A stretch of 64,000 nt of DNA from assembly GCA_951213105.1 (NCBI GenBank), contig OX578139.1, positions 73,540,684-73,604,683 on the forward strand, in the 5' to 3' direction. The notes below the pieces were generated by a model that saw nothing but the letters and a program-made list of their open reading frames with translations, was not told the DNA's origin and did not search any database. Within the stretch, counting starts at the first letter, position 1. Every line of letters starts with the position of its first letter. Below are positions 21,470 to 34,794 of this stretch, piece by piece. Both the position numbers and the translations under genes were made by a program. This DNA comes from Amaurobius ferox. Taxonomy: Eukaryota; Arthropoda; Arachnida; Araneae; Amaurobiidae.

Positions 21470-22875
21470 CACTACGAGACAGTGAAAATGAGACACCAAG
21501 AAGGAGTCGGCAGAAAGTGATGAAAATTGGCAAACAGAGAGAGACAGCAACGAATAATAAGTGATGTTTATAGCTACATGATACACCTATATACAGAGCG
21601 ATAACATCGTTTGATCAGTAGGTTGTAGGACAACCGCGGGTGGCGATACAGGCAGAAAAACGTATATGTACAGAGTCAATGAGCATGCGGATGGTGTCCT
21701 GAGGGATGGCTGTCCCTTTTCAGTATATCATTTGCCAGAGTTCGTTTTTTAAACGCGGCTGTTGCAACGCACGCAAGCGACGACCAATCGCGTCCCAGAA
21801 GTGTACGATTAGTGAGAGATCAGGGAAGGCTGATGGCCAGGAAAGCACATGGGTACCTTGCAGGGCTTGTTGGCTGATGCGTGTGTGATCGAGCCTTATC
21901 CGGCTGGTAAATGAGATTGGTAACCCTCTGAAGGAAGGGTAGTGCATCGGCCGCAGAACTTCATCCACGTATCGTTGGGCCGTTATAGTTCCCTCAATAC
22001 GGAAAAGAGCTGGCCTGCTACCGTAGGCAATGGCGCCCCAAACGATGATGCCGCGTTGTCGCGCGGTGTGGCGTTCCACACCACGGATTAGACCTGTCAC
22101 GACTTCGGCGTCAAAATCAAATTACTTACACGACGACTGCCATTGCTAAAACAGAAGCTAAAACTGACTCGTCTGAGAACACGCCCTGTGCCATTCCGCT
22201 ATCCATGTGACTCTATCCGGACACCATTGCAAACGGAGGCGTCTGTGCTGTTGGGTCAATGGCAGTCTTCTGAACGTGTTCCATGAGTCCAGGTTGCCGG
22301 CGATCAATCGGCGGATAATGGTCCTGGTCGATATGGGAGCATCAAAGGTGTCCTGCACATGCTGTAAAAGGGCGACGGAAGTGGCCTGCGGGGCCGTCAA
22401 CTCTTGCTAGAGGATGCTCCGGTCCACGCGTGCTGACGTCACTCTGGTCGTACCGGCACCCCTCATACGTGCCACATTCCCTTGTTCTAACCATCTTCGT
22501 CACAGCCAGTGCACCATAGACGCGTGTAGGTGGCTGTCCGCTGAGATTTGACGTATGGACCAACCTGCCCTTCTGATTCCGATCACCATACCCCTCGTGA
22601 AATCGTCTGTTTACTGAAACTGCCTCGGTTGGCGGCGGCTGGCACTGTCTGCTACTACACATTTCCTCTGAGACAAAAACATGCAAAATAATTTCCTTGG
22701 CAGACAGAGCCGATATTGTCAATTCTGCAGTTTACTTCCATTATATCTCATACAACATGCGCGGGATAGCTGCGCATTTCAGATCATTTACATAACTCGG
22801 TGAGTTGCGTCCACCCTGCAATGCATATTTTTTCCCCTCTCCTTCTCGGTGTCTCATTTACACTGTCACGTAGTG
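21470..22875 (-). mobile_element. Tc1-family DNA transposon, 1.4 kb, defective
   Basis: Terminal inverted repeats begin CACTACG at the left and end CGTAGTG at the right; the first ~37 bases pair (left CAGTGAAAATGAGACACC; right complement CAGTGTAAATGAGACACC). A TA dinucleotide flanks each side (21468-21469 and 22876-22877), the expected Tc1/mariner target duplication. Length 1,406 bp is typical for a complete Tc1 element. The transposase on the minus strand is broken. The host sequence on either side is family X. Confidence 0.92.
21690..22640 (-). pseudogene. Tc1 transposase, frameshifted
   Basis: Tc1 transposases are cut-and-paste nucleases with an N-terminal helix-turn-helix pair that binds the TIR and a DDE catalytic domain acting in the nucleus. 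Reading the minus strand in pieces: a helix-turn-helix region near 22450-22620 (GMVIGIRRAGWSIRQIS in one frame), the linker RRLPLTQQHRRLRLQWC near 22230-22290, the FSDES first-aspartate region near 22155-22180 in a shifted frame, WGAIAYGSRPALFRIEG near 21985-22035, and SPDLSLIVHFWD near 21795-21830. The last should carry the catalytic Glu (SPIEHVWD in relatives) but has Val, and the NARPHT segment is frameshifted. At least three frame breaks, so inactive. Confidence 0.85.
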
Positions 22876-23705
22876 TATTTTGAATTATCACAGTACTACA
22901 ATAATTAATTATATTTGAAAACTTAAAATTTCATTGACAGAAATGAACGTTATTCAACTGATATCATCGAAATATAAATCATCTGGCTCTCTATGTAAAA
23001 GCAATGAGCATCTGAACATTAGACTCCAGAGCTAAATAATTGTGCGTGAAAAAAATTCAACAATTCTTGTACAATTCATCTTAAAATTAGGCTTCGTTAC
23101 AACAATCAAAATTTGATGATTACTTAAACTCAAAAATATTGTAATTGCCTTGTCGCAGTATATAGATGCACAGAAAAAAATAAAAATTAAAGCGGTTTTA
23201 GGACGGATGCAACACTAAATATAAATGTAAAAGAAGTTTGAAAATCACGATTTTTACTTTGGAAAAATATATGGATGCCATATTTTATTTTGAATTGGGT
23301 CACGTGGCCTCTTCATTTAATAGGGGTGTAATTATTATTTTAATTTTTATTTAAAAAGCTACGGAACATATTTTGTTGAATTCATTTTATATATTTTAAG
23401 GGATAATTTAAATATTTCCAATAATTTTCGCAGCAATTTGGGAATTTAAATTTTGTTTAAAAAATGTTTGAAGTATTGAGTCCCATAGGGTTTAATGTAT
23501 GTCATTTTTTCAACCTGCGCTCAATACGAAACTAATTGAGTGATATTATTCATTTACATTCCCATATGTCCCCCAAACCGTCTCAATAACATACTAAAAT
23601 TTCATTTTGATAAAGTCATTTTTACGGCAGTTGTTGCGCCAACGGTCAGTCAGACAAAATGAGTATTGTCATAAACGCTTTTCAACTATGTTAGAAAGTG
23701 TTAAA

Positions 23706-23987
23706 GATGAAAGATTGAAATAAAAAATATCATTATTTGAATGAATTTGGACAATCGCTCTGACTCGGGTATCCAAAAATGACTGTTTTAATTACAGGAA
23801 ATTCCTGCAACACTGCCAAAATTAGTCAAGGAACACTCAATACAATCTTCCTGGCGGCAGTTTATTTTCTATGGTGGAAAGAATACCAACTTTGAAATTA
23901 ATTTCAGAGGCAACCCTTAATTTAAAACATATTTTATATAAAAATAATATCTTTGTTTATAATAATGAAATAATCAATTAATCTTTA
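23706..23987. other. No gene seen
   Basis: AT-rich spacer between family X and the tandem duplication. Confidence 0.4.
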
Positions 23988-24572
23988 AAATTTTGAAATT
24001 GGATATTTGTAAAAGCAGAAAAATAGAAAATTCTGCTATCTTGAGGAATATTTCATTCTCTCGAATCATTCCTCGAATCATATTTGGAATCTCAAATCAT
24101 TCCTCGAATCATTCGAATCATTCCTCGAATCATTCCTCATCTCGAATCATTCACATTCCTCGAACCATTCATATTCCTCGAATCATTCCCACGAATATTT
24201 CCTCCTACACAGGTCTTCCTTTTTCTTTGTTACACATATGATTAGAAAAGTATATGATATAAAATATTCATTTGTACGGGATATTGAACATCACGGAATA
24301 CTGGATTACATAATACTCAATTTATTTTTGAGGGTTTTAAAGTACTTGTTTAGCAACAAGATATAGAAATATCGATATTCGATTGGGCAGATGATGCTCT
24401 ATCTGCTGAGGTACTCTATCAAATGCATTATGAATTAAATATAGAATCATACTGTAATTAATACTTAACTGAAATATATTTAAGCAATTTTGAATTAATT
24501 TACCTTAAACCTGGAAACTGTTGTCTACGAGTTAATGTGGGGTAAAGCATAGCATGCATAATTCTAAAGATA
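23988..24572. repeat. Tandem duplication, unit A
   Basis: Aligns in order with unit B (24573-25053): TTGAAATTGGATATTTG, then the CTTGAGGAATA region, TTATATGATATAAAATATTC-like block, ACTTGTTTAGCAACAAG, a tRNA-like segment and a TAGCATGCATAA end. Unit A is longer by about 100 bp because it contains a minisatellite absent from B. Confidence 0.65.
24052..24190. repeat. 12-bp minisatellite (CTCGAATCATTC)
   Basis: About ten imperfect copies of TCGAATCATTCC, with interspersed variants. The 82-codon frame 23993-24241 reads through it as Ser/His/Asn-rich repeats and is not considered a gene. Confidence 0.8.
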
Positions 24573-25053
24573 TTTTAAAATTGGATTTTAAAAAAATTGA
24601 AAAGTGGAAAATTCCACTCTCTTGAAAATAATTTCGTTACCTCGAGTCATCCAGCTAACATCTCCATCCAACATTTATCATCTTCATTCTGTTTTGCACA
24701 TATGCTTGGCAAATTATATGATATAAAATATTCTATTCATTTCTATGGGATATTGACAATTACGGAATACTGAATTTAACAATATTCAAGTTATTTTTTT
24801 TTTGGGGGGGGTGAAGAACTTGTTTAGCAACAAGAGATAAGATCGAACTACTGATATTCGATTGAGCAGAGGACACTTAATCCATTGAGCTACTCTACAA
24901 AATGCATTATGTATTAAATATTGAATCATATTTGAAACCATTACGTAACTGACTCTATTCAACCCATTTTGATTCAATATTACCTGGAAATTGAAAATTG
25001 TTTTCATCTGGAAGTGTGGTAAAATGCATTGCATGCATAACTCTAATAATGAC
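24573..25053. repeat. Tandem duplication, unit B
   Basis: Second, diverged copy of unit A, with the same order of landmarks including ACTTGTTTAGCAACAAG and TTGCATGCATAAC at the end. A G-run of nine lies at 24803-24811. Confidence 0.65.
24812..24902 (-). other. tRNA-like segment in unit B (old SINE head?)
   Basis: On the minus strand an A box TAGCTCAATGG matches the Pol III consensus fully (near 24882-24892) and a B-box-like AGTTCGATCTT follows about 36 bases later. The equivalent segment in unit A (24340-24432) is more decayed. No complete cloverleaf can be drawn, so it is a tRNA-derived relic rather than a working tRNA gene. Confidence 0.5.
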
Positions 25054-26221
25054 AAAATATTAACAGAAGTTTCACAAGCTAACATTGCATATAAGCAAAA
25101 ATTAAATATAAAATAATTTTTACCTGTACTACGTATTTAGAGCAAGAAAACAAAAGCAAGCCCTTCTCTGTTGGTGACAAGATAAGTAGTTCGTTGCAGG
25201 ATGTGATTTATAATGGATATAAAGAACACGCACACCACAATGGGACTCAATTGTGTCCTCAAATTGTTTTGAAAATACCGTAAAGGTGATATGCTTATTG
25301 AAATAAAAAAATACTGTTCTCGAACTTTGGAAAACGGATGAAAATTTAAACAGCATTGTGATAAATTGCAGTTGAGGATCGGTGTAAAAAGGCAAATAAA
25401 ACTAAATAAAAATGCATATAAATACTTGTAAAACTAAAAGGAATAGTTATGTCAATGCCTATGCTTTCAATTATACCCCTGGTTGCATTTTTTTATAATG
25501 GCAACGTATAATGTTATTTTAGCACCCAATTTTAGCAGTGCTGGTGTTGCTATATGTGAAATCGAAATTTTGCATATTTTTACATAGAGATAGAGAGACA
25601 GGAGATAAAAATCTCATGAGAAGCTTGAAAATGCTGTAATGTAGGAATATTTTTTGTTGTTTGAGTTTTAATTTTCATTCCAGAAATAAGTTATTGCTTT
25701 AAAATTAATAGTTTAAATAAATTTTATTTAATGTAAGTCTTTCACCATAGAAAGACATATAATGCTATGCTAGACTTATCTTAACCTGGCGCGACCTGAA
25801 ATATTGCCTTTAACGATCCTTGTACTGCTATATGATTTATTTTTTTTATTTGAATATTATAAAAATAAAATTTTAAAAGTACTCGCTGGCCGACAACTGT
25901 TATATATCGTTTAAATAAAATAATCGTGGCCATATCAATACCTTTGAGATATCAAATGCAAAAATATAAATGTTCAAAGTCTATCAGCACCATCTATCGA
26001 TATATGAGGAAATATAATGTTTAAGTTCTCAGCAGGGACTCCAAATGAACATTTGAAAGTGAACAGAAGAAGCATATTTTGATGTTTTTATTATGGTGTA
26101 AATGCTGTTATACTAATAATAAGACACTTTTCGATATCGCGGTCTGTAGATTTATTTAGCCCATTTATTTTTACTTTCTCCTCCTATTGTATAGAAAGTT
26201 AGCCAAACATTTTCGAACTCT
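25054..26221. other. No gene seen
   Basis: AT-rich spacer; the minus-strand frame 25129-25395 lacks any recognisable domain. Confidence 0.4.
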
Positions 26222-26520
26222 ATATTGTGGGCTCTGAAAGCCCAGAAATTAAGTCTCGTATTTAAAACTCGACGACGAATAAACTATCCCCTTGTCTACG
26301 GGGGGCATGGATACGATAAATCTGTAGGTCTAAATGCCCATTCAAGACTTGGTTGGTTAGGCGAAGAAAGGTACGGTTCCTGCCGTTACCTCTCCACATT
26401 GACTTCTGGTCTAAATTTTGTGGCGCGTTTACCCCATCCAAATAGATGCCTTGCACTTTCGAGTAGTTTGGGTGGCCTGGGCAGAAAGAAAAGTATCATT
26501 CGAGATATTGAAGGATAAAC
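26222..26520 (+). mobile_element. Highly diverged SINE
   Basis: CCTCTCCACATTGACTTCTG then GTCTAAATTTTGTGG, CCCCATCCAAATAGATG and TTTGGGTGGCCTGGGC follow the same order as the 14.5-kb SINE body and tail (CCTCTCCCACTGGTTTCAGG, GTCTAAATTGGGTGG, GCCGTCCAAA). The tRNA-like head is barely recognisable. Overlapping frames on both strands are incidental. Confidence 0.6.
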
Positions 26521-28528
26521 ACGTTCTAAGAACCCCATGAACCAGTTATGAACACTTTTAGAAAGATGTTCATCACTCTGTATGGGAAAAAGATTTTGAT
26601 GCGGGAATTCAAGAATTAATGCAGGTATGGCTATGAAAATGCATGTGTGGATAGAAAATAAAACAAACTTACCAGATCGAATTTTAGTCATTATCATGAT
26701 GATTTAAGGATTACTGATTTAAAGATAAATTTTGTAAACTTAAAGATTTTAGTACCATTATATCCTATATAAAAAATAGGATAATTATATTAGTATAAGG
26801 AATGTTGTATCATCATTTTTTCAGCAACCATTTAAGTGACTACAACCTTTACTTGCACCAGTTATAATCAACAGTGAATTCAGCTCCTCCTATTTATTCT
26901 GTCTTTCTATACATCATGAACAAACAAGCCATTATGATAATATGAATAGTCTTTATGAAGCATGTAATCCATGTTTACTTGTCATAATTGATTGCTTCCT
27001 CAGTGGAGAACATTTTTGTTTTTACGCAGATAGTAAGATTATGATAACTTGTTGGTATCATAGATTTTTTTAAACATTACATGGGTACAGCAGTGCCCTT
27101 ATTATTTGGCCACAGTGAATTTTTTAAGTACACTCCATGTCTACGGATTCAATTTATCTATTGTTTTCGCTTTCTTCATAAAAGTCTCAATGTTAATATT
27201 ATATTTACTTTAATTTTACATTTTATTTATATACTAGTTCTATACCCTTTCTTTACAGGGGATATACAATGCAAAGAAACTCAATTCACAATATACGGTA
27301 AAATTTATATTTGAGGTATGTTTATTTTTTATGTTTTTAGTAAGTCTCACAAAAAGGAAAGAAGGGAGCTTTTCCGTGATATAATTATAAACAGACACAG
27401 TGAAGCACGACTTATAACTTTATGTATAAAGATAATAACAATTTTACATACAATTAAGAAATATATTTTTGTAAACTACATTTATAGTCTTATTATTAGC
27501 AAAAATATAGAGAAATCGCTTACTTATGACCATTGAATACACCATATACAGCTGGCCATACGAAAAGCAGCAGTGTTGATTACACACAATGTTGGATGTC
27601 TACCTTTGCTTCTGATGTTTGTAAACATTCAATAATTTTAGAAGTGAATGCACAAACTACAATCGGATCGGCTTTTCAAATTTTGAATTACATTTACTGT
27701 AGATAGGCTCAACGATTAAGTAACGTTACCATGATTGGTAGCTGTTTGTTTGGAGGACTATATAATGATTGGGTCTCATCCAAAGTAAGAAAATACTTAG
27801 CTAGACATAAAAGCAGACAGACGGAAATCAAAATTTTTAGTAGCATCATATTACTGTTACATACCAAAATTTCATAAAATCGTTCTTCCATAATGAAAAA
27901 CAAATTGACAGACAAATATATATATTTATCATTTTATTTATGTTGATTTCGTTATTAACATTAGTATTTATATAATAACTAAATAATAAATAGTAATAAA
28001 TTAATTAAATACAAATTTTAAAATGATATTATCGGAGTTTATAGCAGCTTTCCGTGTTCCTAAAATAATGTATGAAATTTTTATTCAGATAGTCACAAAA
28101 TACAGGAGAAGATGTAGTTAATATAATGTCTATTCCGAAATTTACTTTTATATAGCAACATAATACGAACATAAAATATAAGTTTCAAATATTCTTTCTT
28201 AAAAGGAAAATACTATGTATCTACCTTTGCAAACACATTCTGTTCGAAATTCAAATACTCATAGTATCAATGGATCTAATACATTCACATTCGTTTGAAA
28301 CTAACTGAATGAAACATAATATTTGAATTTAGAACTTTGATTGAATATTCTGTGAAAAAGTTGTAAGGAACTAGTAAAACCCTAAAGCGTACTCATGCGA
28401 GAAGCACTAATGTGTACTAGTGAGAAAACCACATTCAGATTTTATTCTTTTAACTTGTTGACGTCCATAATACAAATTAGAGGTTTATGAATAATTCAAA
28501 TGCAATTCATGTATACAGAACTGATTTT
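26521..28528. other. No gene seen
   Basis: AT-rich. Frames at 27081-27314, 27318-27536 and 27709-27915 are compositional, with no recognised domain. A short GACAGAC patch near 27815 may be a relic of a CTGT-bearing repeat. Confidence 0.4.
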
Positions 28529-29299
28529 TACTTTCCCTGCAATACATGCTAATGTATAGGGAAAGTATTGGAATCATGCCGAAAATCACAACTCGAGTTT
28601 TCGACGGATCTACACGTTTCGAGACCTCTAGAATACGAAAAAATCACTTTTAGCGTGACGTCTGTGTGTGTGTCTGTGTGTCTGTGTGTCTGTCTGTGTG
28701 TCTGTCTGTGTGTCTGTCTGTGTGTCTGTCTGTCTGACTGTGCAGATTTTGTATCCACTCTAACTAAAAAACTAATGGTCCGAATTTCACAAAATTTGAT
28801 AGGTAAGTCACCTGTGAGCGAGTCTGGTGTTGATTTGTTTTGGGTACGATTGAGAATAAAAGAGCCTGCCTTTTTTGCGAAATGGCCCGCAAAAGCTTGT
28901 ATCCACTCTAACTGAAAAACTACTGGACCGAATTTCACAAAATCCGGTAGATAAGTCACTTGTGGGTTACCCTGGTGCTGATTAGATTTTGGTACGATTC
29001 GGAAAAAAATAACCTGCCTTTTTTTGCAAAATGGCCCGCAAAAATCATCAAAATCCAAACTAAAGAACTAGGTATACCCAAATATATCCATTAAATGCTC
29101 GTTTAATACGTAACTTTTAATGACGAAAATAATAAGATCAACCCCATTACACTAGCACTAGCCGTTTTCGAGATATTTTAGTTTTCCGTATTTTCTCTAC
29201 GCCACCTTTGAAAATAAGTCCGGTTACCGAATGAGAACGAAAATTGAATTAAAAGTGAAATAAATTTAATTAAAATAAAGAGAACGTGAATATAAGTCT
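28529..29299 (+). repeat. Family Z repeat, copy Z2
   Basis: Opens with the hairpin TACTTTCCCTGCAATACAT / ATGTATAGGGAAAGTA (28529-28567), then TTTTCGACGGATCTACACG, a TGTG/TGTC run (28660-28740) and a 148-bp segment repeated in tandem: copies start GTATCCACTCTAACT at 28751 and 28899. Each copy holds CCGAATTTCACAAAAT. The far end is AGAACGTGAATATAA. Copy Z3 begins about 1.66 kb downstream in the same direction. Non-coding. Confidence 0.75.
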
Positions 29300-29920
29300 G
29301 ATCTTTACTCTTCAAAATGCAGTACCGTGTGATGCGACCTAGCGAAGAAATAACAGCTTATAAGCGGCGTGGAATTGAATGTAATAGGATTTTGACATCG
29401 TCTTGGGAAATAACCTGGAAGACTGCTTCTATACGCGAGTCCAGGGTTCATGTGCTGTGGATGGCCACTAGCGTAGATACCATTTCCAAGACACATTCAA
29501 TTGGGGACATGTTTGTCAAACGTGCAAGGTGAGAAATAAACATCGCCATGACAACCTTCAACGAAAAAAATCACCTCTGCTTCTAGAACATTTCTGATGT
29601 ATTGCTGGCTGTTGAGGGTTCCCGGAATTAGTGTTACGAAAGATCGCGAATGGAACTCAGTGACACCACAACACAACGAGACTTGGTATGATGCTGCAAA
29701 ATGCTCACTACAAACTGCAGTTTACAACGAAGTATTCAAATATATATTCAACCCTCATGGAATACGTGTGTGAACTTCATGGTAACGTAAGCTGGCTCAT
29801 GTCTTGTCAGAAAACTTCACCCATCATCAAGCCACTGTTTGTATTCGAGACCTCATTGCAACTTAGGGCATGGTTGAGGATTGAAATAAATAATTTGCAG
29901 TAATGGGTTGCGTACTACCC
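29300..29920 (-). pseudogene. Tc1-like transposase C-terminal remnant
   Basis: On the minus strand, in different frames: GTLNSQQYIRNVLEA near 29560-29620, MSPIECVLEMVSTLVA near 29470-29515 (the Ser-Pro-Ile-Glu of the DDE catalytic domain) and IPRRL followed by a stop then AVISSLGRITRYC near 29315-29375. This is the C-terminal order of Tc1 transposases. Multiple frameshifts and stops; the N-terminal DNA-binding half is not recognisable. It sits between Z2 and Z3. Confidence 0.7.
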
Positions 29921-30187
29921 GTTCTCTTTAAGTAGACGACGTCCAGCTTTGCTGAGGAACGAAGCGTAACTTGTTGTTTTCAGCTAATACTATCAGTCAT
30001 TCATAGTGTTGTGAATTTTACAAACTGTAGTGTATGTCATTTTTAATATATGCGATTTTTCTTCGCTGTTTCTTTATAACAGTTTTTTTACTAAAGATAA
30101 TTTCAAGCTTCTATTTGATTTTAATTACGGCTCTAAACGTCGTAGTTTGTAGTACCCTTTTAAATCTATAAAATCGAAAACTCATTT
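29921..30187. other. No gene seen
   Basis: AT-rich spacer between the transposase remnant and copy Z3. Confidence 0.4.
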
Positions 30188-30936
30188 TACTTTCCCTGTT
30201 ATTCATGGTAATGTATATAGGGAAAGTATTGGAATCATAAGGAAAATCACAACTCGAGTTTTCGACGGATCTATACGTTTCGAGACCTGTAGAATACAAA
30301 AAAATCTATTTTTAGCGTGACGTCTGTGTGTTTGTCTGTCTGTGCAGATATTGTATCCACTATAACTAAAAAAGTAATTGCCCGAATTTCATAAAATTTG
30401 GTAGGTAAGTCACTTGTAGGCGAATCTGGTGCTGACTAGTTTTGGGTATGATTCGGGATTTAAAAAACCGCCTTTTTTGCGAAATGGCCCGCAAAAGCTT
30501 GTATCTGCACTAGCTGAAAATGTAAGGGACCGAATTTCACTAAATTCGGTAGATAAGTCGCTTGTGTTACCCTGGTGCTGATTAGATTTTCCTATGATTC
30601 GGAAGAAAATAACCTGCCTTTTTTTGCAAAATGGTCCGCAAAAACGACCAAATCTAAATTAAAAAACTACGTATGCTGAAATATATCCATTAAATGCTTG
30701 TTTTATACGTAATTTTTAACGAAGAAAAGAATAAACCAACCCCATTACACTAGGACTAGCCGTTCTCGAGATATTTTAGTTTTTTCGTATTTTCTCTACG
30801 GCACTTTTGAAAATAAGCCCAGTTACCAAATGACAACAATAATTGAATTAATTAAGTCCTGTTATCAAATGAGAACGAAAATTGAATTAAAAGTGAATTA
30901 AATTTAATTAAAATAAAGAGAACGTGAATATAAATC
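30188..30936 (+). repeat. Family Z repeat, copy Z3
   Basis: Same order as Z2: hairpin ACTTTCCCTGTTATTCATG to GTATATAGGGAAAGTA, TTTTCGACGGATCTATACG, a short CTGT run, and the 148-bp tandem segment with starts at 30353 and 30501. Ends with AGAACGTGAATATAA. It has a small internal duplication near 30830-30890 (CCAGTTACCAAATGACAAC / CTGTTATCAAATGAGAACG) that Z2 lacks. Confidence 0.75.
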
Positions 30937-31817
<881 letters not shown>

Positions 31818-32307
31818 TATATAAATTCCCAAATAGGACAAGTAGCAATGTACTCGTAAAATTTCTTGATAAGTGACGTAAGTAACGGCCGGGGGGAGTT
31901 GCGACCCCCAACACTCCGGTTAAAGCTTTTTTCCGCCATGGCAAACGCTCCCGGTATCCGATACTCCCTACACTATTTTCTCCATGACTCTCATAAAACC
32001 GTAAAAAATTACATACACACATATACACTTTCAATAACTTGTAAAAATCCAAATGTTTACTATAATACACATTTGGATTTTTACAAGTTATTGAAAGTGT
32101 ATATGTGTGTATGTAATTTTTTACGGTTTTATAAGAGTCATGGAGAAAATAGTGTAGGGAGTATCGGCTACCGGGAGCGTTTGCCATGGCGGAAAAAAGC
32201 TTTAACCGGAGTGTTGGGGGTCGCAACTCCCCCCGGCCGTTACTTACGTCACTTATCTTGAAATTTTAAGGGTGCATTGCTACTTGTCCTATTTGGGAAT
32301 TTATATA
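31818..32307. repeat. 490-bp near-perfect palindrome
   Basis: Arms 31818-32056 and 32069-32307 are equal in length (239 bp) around a 12-base loop, with only a few mismatches, mostly near the outer end. Each arm contains, outer to inner, AGGACAAGTAGCAATG, GGCCGGGGGG, GACCCCCAACACTCCGG, TTAAAGC and a TACACACATATACACTTTC stretch. The pattern GGCCGGGGGG, then GACCCCC, then CCGGTTAAAGC also occurs at 34763-34800 and inverted near 35420-35450. Frames of over 100 codons on both strands are self-complementary and not genes. Confidence 0.95.
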
Positions 32308-32570
<263 letters not shown>

Positions 32571-32839
32571 GAAAGATATAATAATAGCAACCAATTCCAA
32601 GTAATTATGAATATTAAAATCAAAGCAGTTTAACAGCGACTACAATGTCGAGGAAAGAAATGAACAGCATTGGCTTAAATTTGGAGATTAACCAAATTTA
32701 GATTCCTCTTCAGGTCTGAGCATCTAATTCTAATTAACCCAAACACATGCTTATTTCAGATTTGGCAATAATAAGTTACTATAAATTCCAAAACTTAGAC
32801 TGCAAGCACCGAAAGAGGAAAACTTGAAAAATTATTAGA

Positions 32840-33180
32840 AATTCAAGAATTATCATGATCCGTGAGGTAGGAACCCAGCTTGCACGTGTGTTGTATGTGA
32901 GCAGTCGTAACAGAATGAAAAAAAAAAACAAGATGCTTCCGGGAGAGGTGGGACAAGATAGACCAGGGGTTGTGGAAGAAGTTGGAATGACCTTCCTTGA
33001 AACCCGTTTGCGAAGTTAGAGCAAGAGGCAGGACTCCTGCTCCATTGTTGGACAACCAACAATATAAGGCACACAGGATGTACAGATCATAGATGAAAAA
33101 TCCCACTGTACATGTGACCCACGGAAGAATTGAATAAACGAGAATGCCACTAACACCATTAAAAGGTGAGCTCAAATTGT
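32840..33180 (-). other. GC-richer tract of unknown origin
   Basis: Balanced composition in AT-rich surroundings. The minus-strand frame 32843-33175 (110 codons) starts MSSPFNGVSGILVYSILPW and has a hydrophobic N-terminal third, but I recognise no domain. It may be a decayed exon or TE piece. Confidence 0.25.
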
Positions 33181-34504
33181 AGTATCAAACTGGTTAAGTT
33201 ACATAATTTTAGCGAAAATAATATTCAAAACATTAAATATTAATGTATCTTATTTTCTAATTTTTTCTCTTTTCAATATTATATTATTAATATTCAGTTA
33301 TTAAGAATAAAAAAGTTAAGTACAACATGTTACTACATAGAACATATTATTAAATTAATAAACACCACCATCCAAAATAAATACCCATCAAACCTTATTT
33401 TTTCCTTTATTAAGACATAATTTAAATTTAAATTCAAAACCTTGCTCTAATTACAGCAACATATTGACAGGTCAATATCAAACACTTTTGAATAATTAAA
33501 AAAAATTTAAACAAATGATCATTAAAGAGACTACAAAGAATCCCAAAAAATTTACAAATATAAATTCAATATCAGAATAGTGATCAATCATTTGATTAAT
33601 AATAAATAAATAATAACATTTTATAATCTCCATGTTTCATATCCCAGACTTACACACTTTGTCTATAACCGTAACTGTAAATTGTCATGAGTAGGCTAAA
33701 AGTTCAGTCAGTCTCATTTAAACTCCAAGGTATACAGAAAATGTGGTAACTCAATTTATGTTTTTTTATTCTCATTCTTTTCATCTTTTAAACATTACAT
33801 TGTATTCTCATTTAAATATTACAAGGCATCAAGCTGGTATATTTGATTATATTATTTGATTATTTTATATATATATATATCTGATCCATTATCTAATTTC
33901 TTCTACGTCAGGCCATGTGCAAAATTTTTGAAATAAAATTTACAGTTCTGCACACAGAAACGTAGACGTTTCAGCATTACAGAACCAGGTATGGCCCTTG
34001 ATAACATACATGGTTTTGGAAACTCTTTTCACTTTTTTCACACTTTTCATTTTTTTCAATTATATTCATTTTCAAAAAAATTATGGGAGCCAGAAAGACC
34101 TAGCTCCATGTGCAAATTCTTCTGTTTGAAACTTTTCATTATATACATGCTATTCATGCATTTACAACATGTATGTTTATGCAGGGAACAAGGGGATTAG
34201 TACCTTAAGTGCCTGTATTTCATATATGATTTATAACACTTTAAAATTTTTAATCCAAATCTTTTACCACATGTAATTCTGTTTTCAATTGCTTACCTTA
34301 TATATGGAACAGGGAAAAAGTGTTATTTCATACCTATTTAGTACCTGTTTTATTTATAATGTTCTATTTATACTTTTCACAAGCTTGCCGTAGAGTCAAT
34401 TTTGATTTCAAATTTTCACATGAAACCGTTTTATTTTCACATTTGCTCTATAGACCATCATATTGCAGCACGCCACATAGAAACATAGAAACTTGAGAAA
34501 AGCC
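33181..34504. other. No gene seen
   Basis: AT-rich. A short (TA)n lies at 33869-33881. The frame 33991-34200 is Phe/His-rich with no domain. Confidence 0.4.
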
Positions 34505-34505
34505 A

Positions 34506-34571
<66 letters not shown>
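34505..34571. repeat. (TA)n microsatellite
   Basis: About 65 bp of TA repeats left of the inverted-repeat element at 34664. Confidence 0.95.
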
Positions 34572-34578
<7 letters not shown>

Positions 34579-34663
34579 ATATCTAAAAATAAGATATACA
34601 AAAAACATAATCATAACACTTCATAACATTAAGGCGCCATGCCGCTCTTTCATGTTTAGCAGG

Positions 34664-34794
34664 TATATAAAAGTAAATACATCATCAAATTAAAAAAAGG
34701 GGGGGAGGTACAAAGGAAAGGAGGAAAAGAAAGGAGAGTGTTTACAGGAACGACAGAAAAAAGGCCGGGGGGGATAGTGACCCCCGTTCCCGGT
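34664..34794 (+). repeat. Left inverted repeat of the 34.7-kb element
   Basis: Runs from TATATAAAAG through a purine-rich G-run (34698-34705), GGAGAGTGTTTACAGGAACG and GGCCGGGGGGG to CCCGGT. It pairs with 35419-35550. Confidence 0.8.

Larger units (their letters stand above)
21363..23705 (+). repeat. Family X element, copy X2, split by a Tc1 transposon
   Basis: The left part 21363-21469 matches X1 from its start (AATCATGCATAAAGCATTGA at 21375) through the GTAAAATGCG region; the right part 22876-23705 matches the remainder, ending in a shortened GACA run and the AAGTGTT hairpin arm. The middle 21470-22875 is a Tc1 element. X was therefore resident before the Tc1 insertion. Confidence 0.75.

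Noticed and set aside
32843..33175. 110-codon ORF in a GC-richer patch
   Set aside because: No recognisable domain and no splice-site or start context that I could support; listed only as an unclassified tract.
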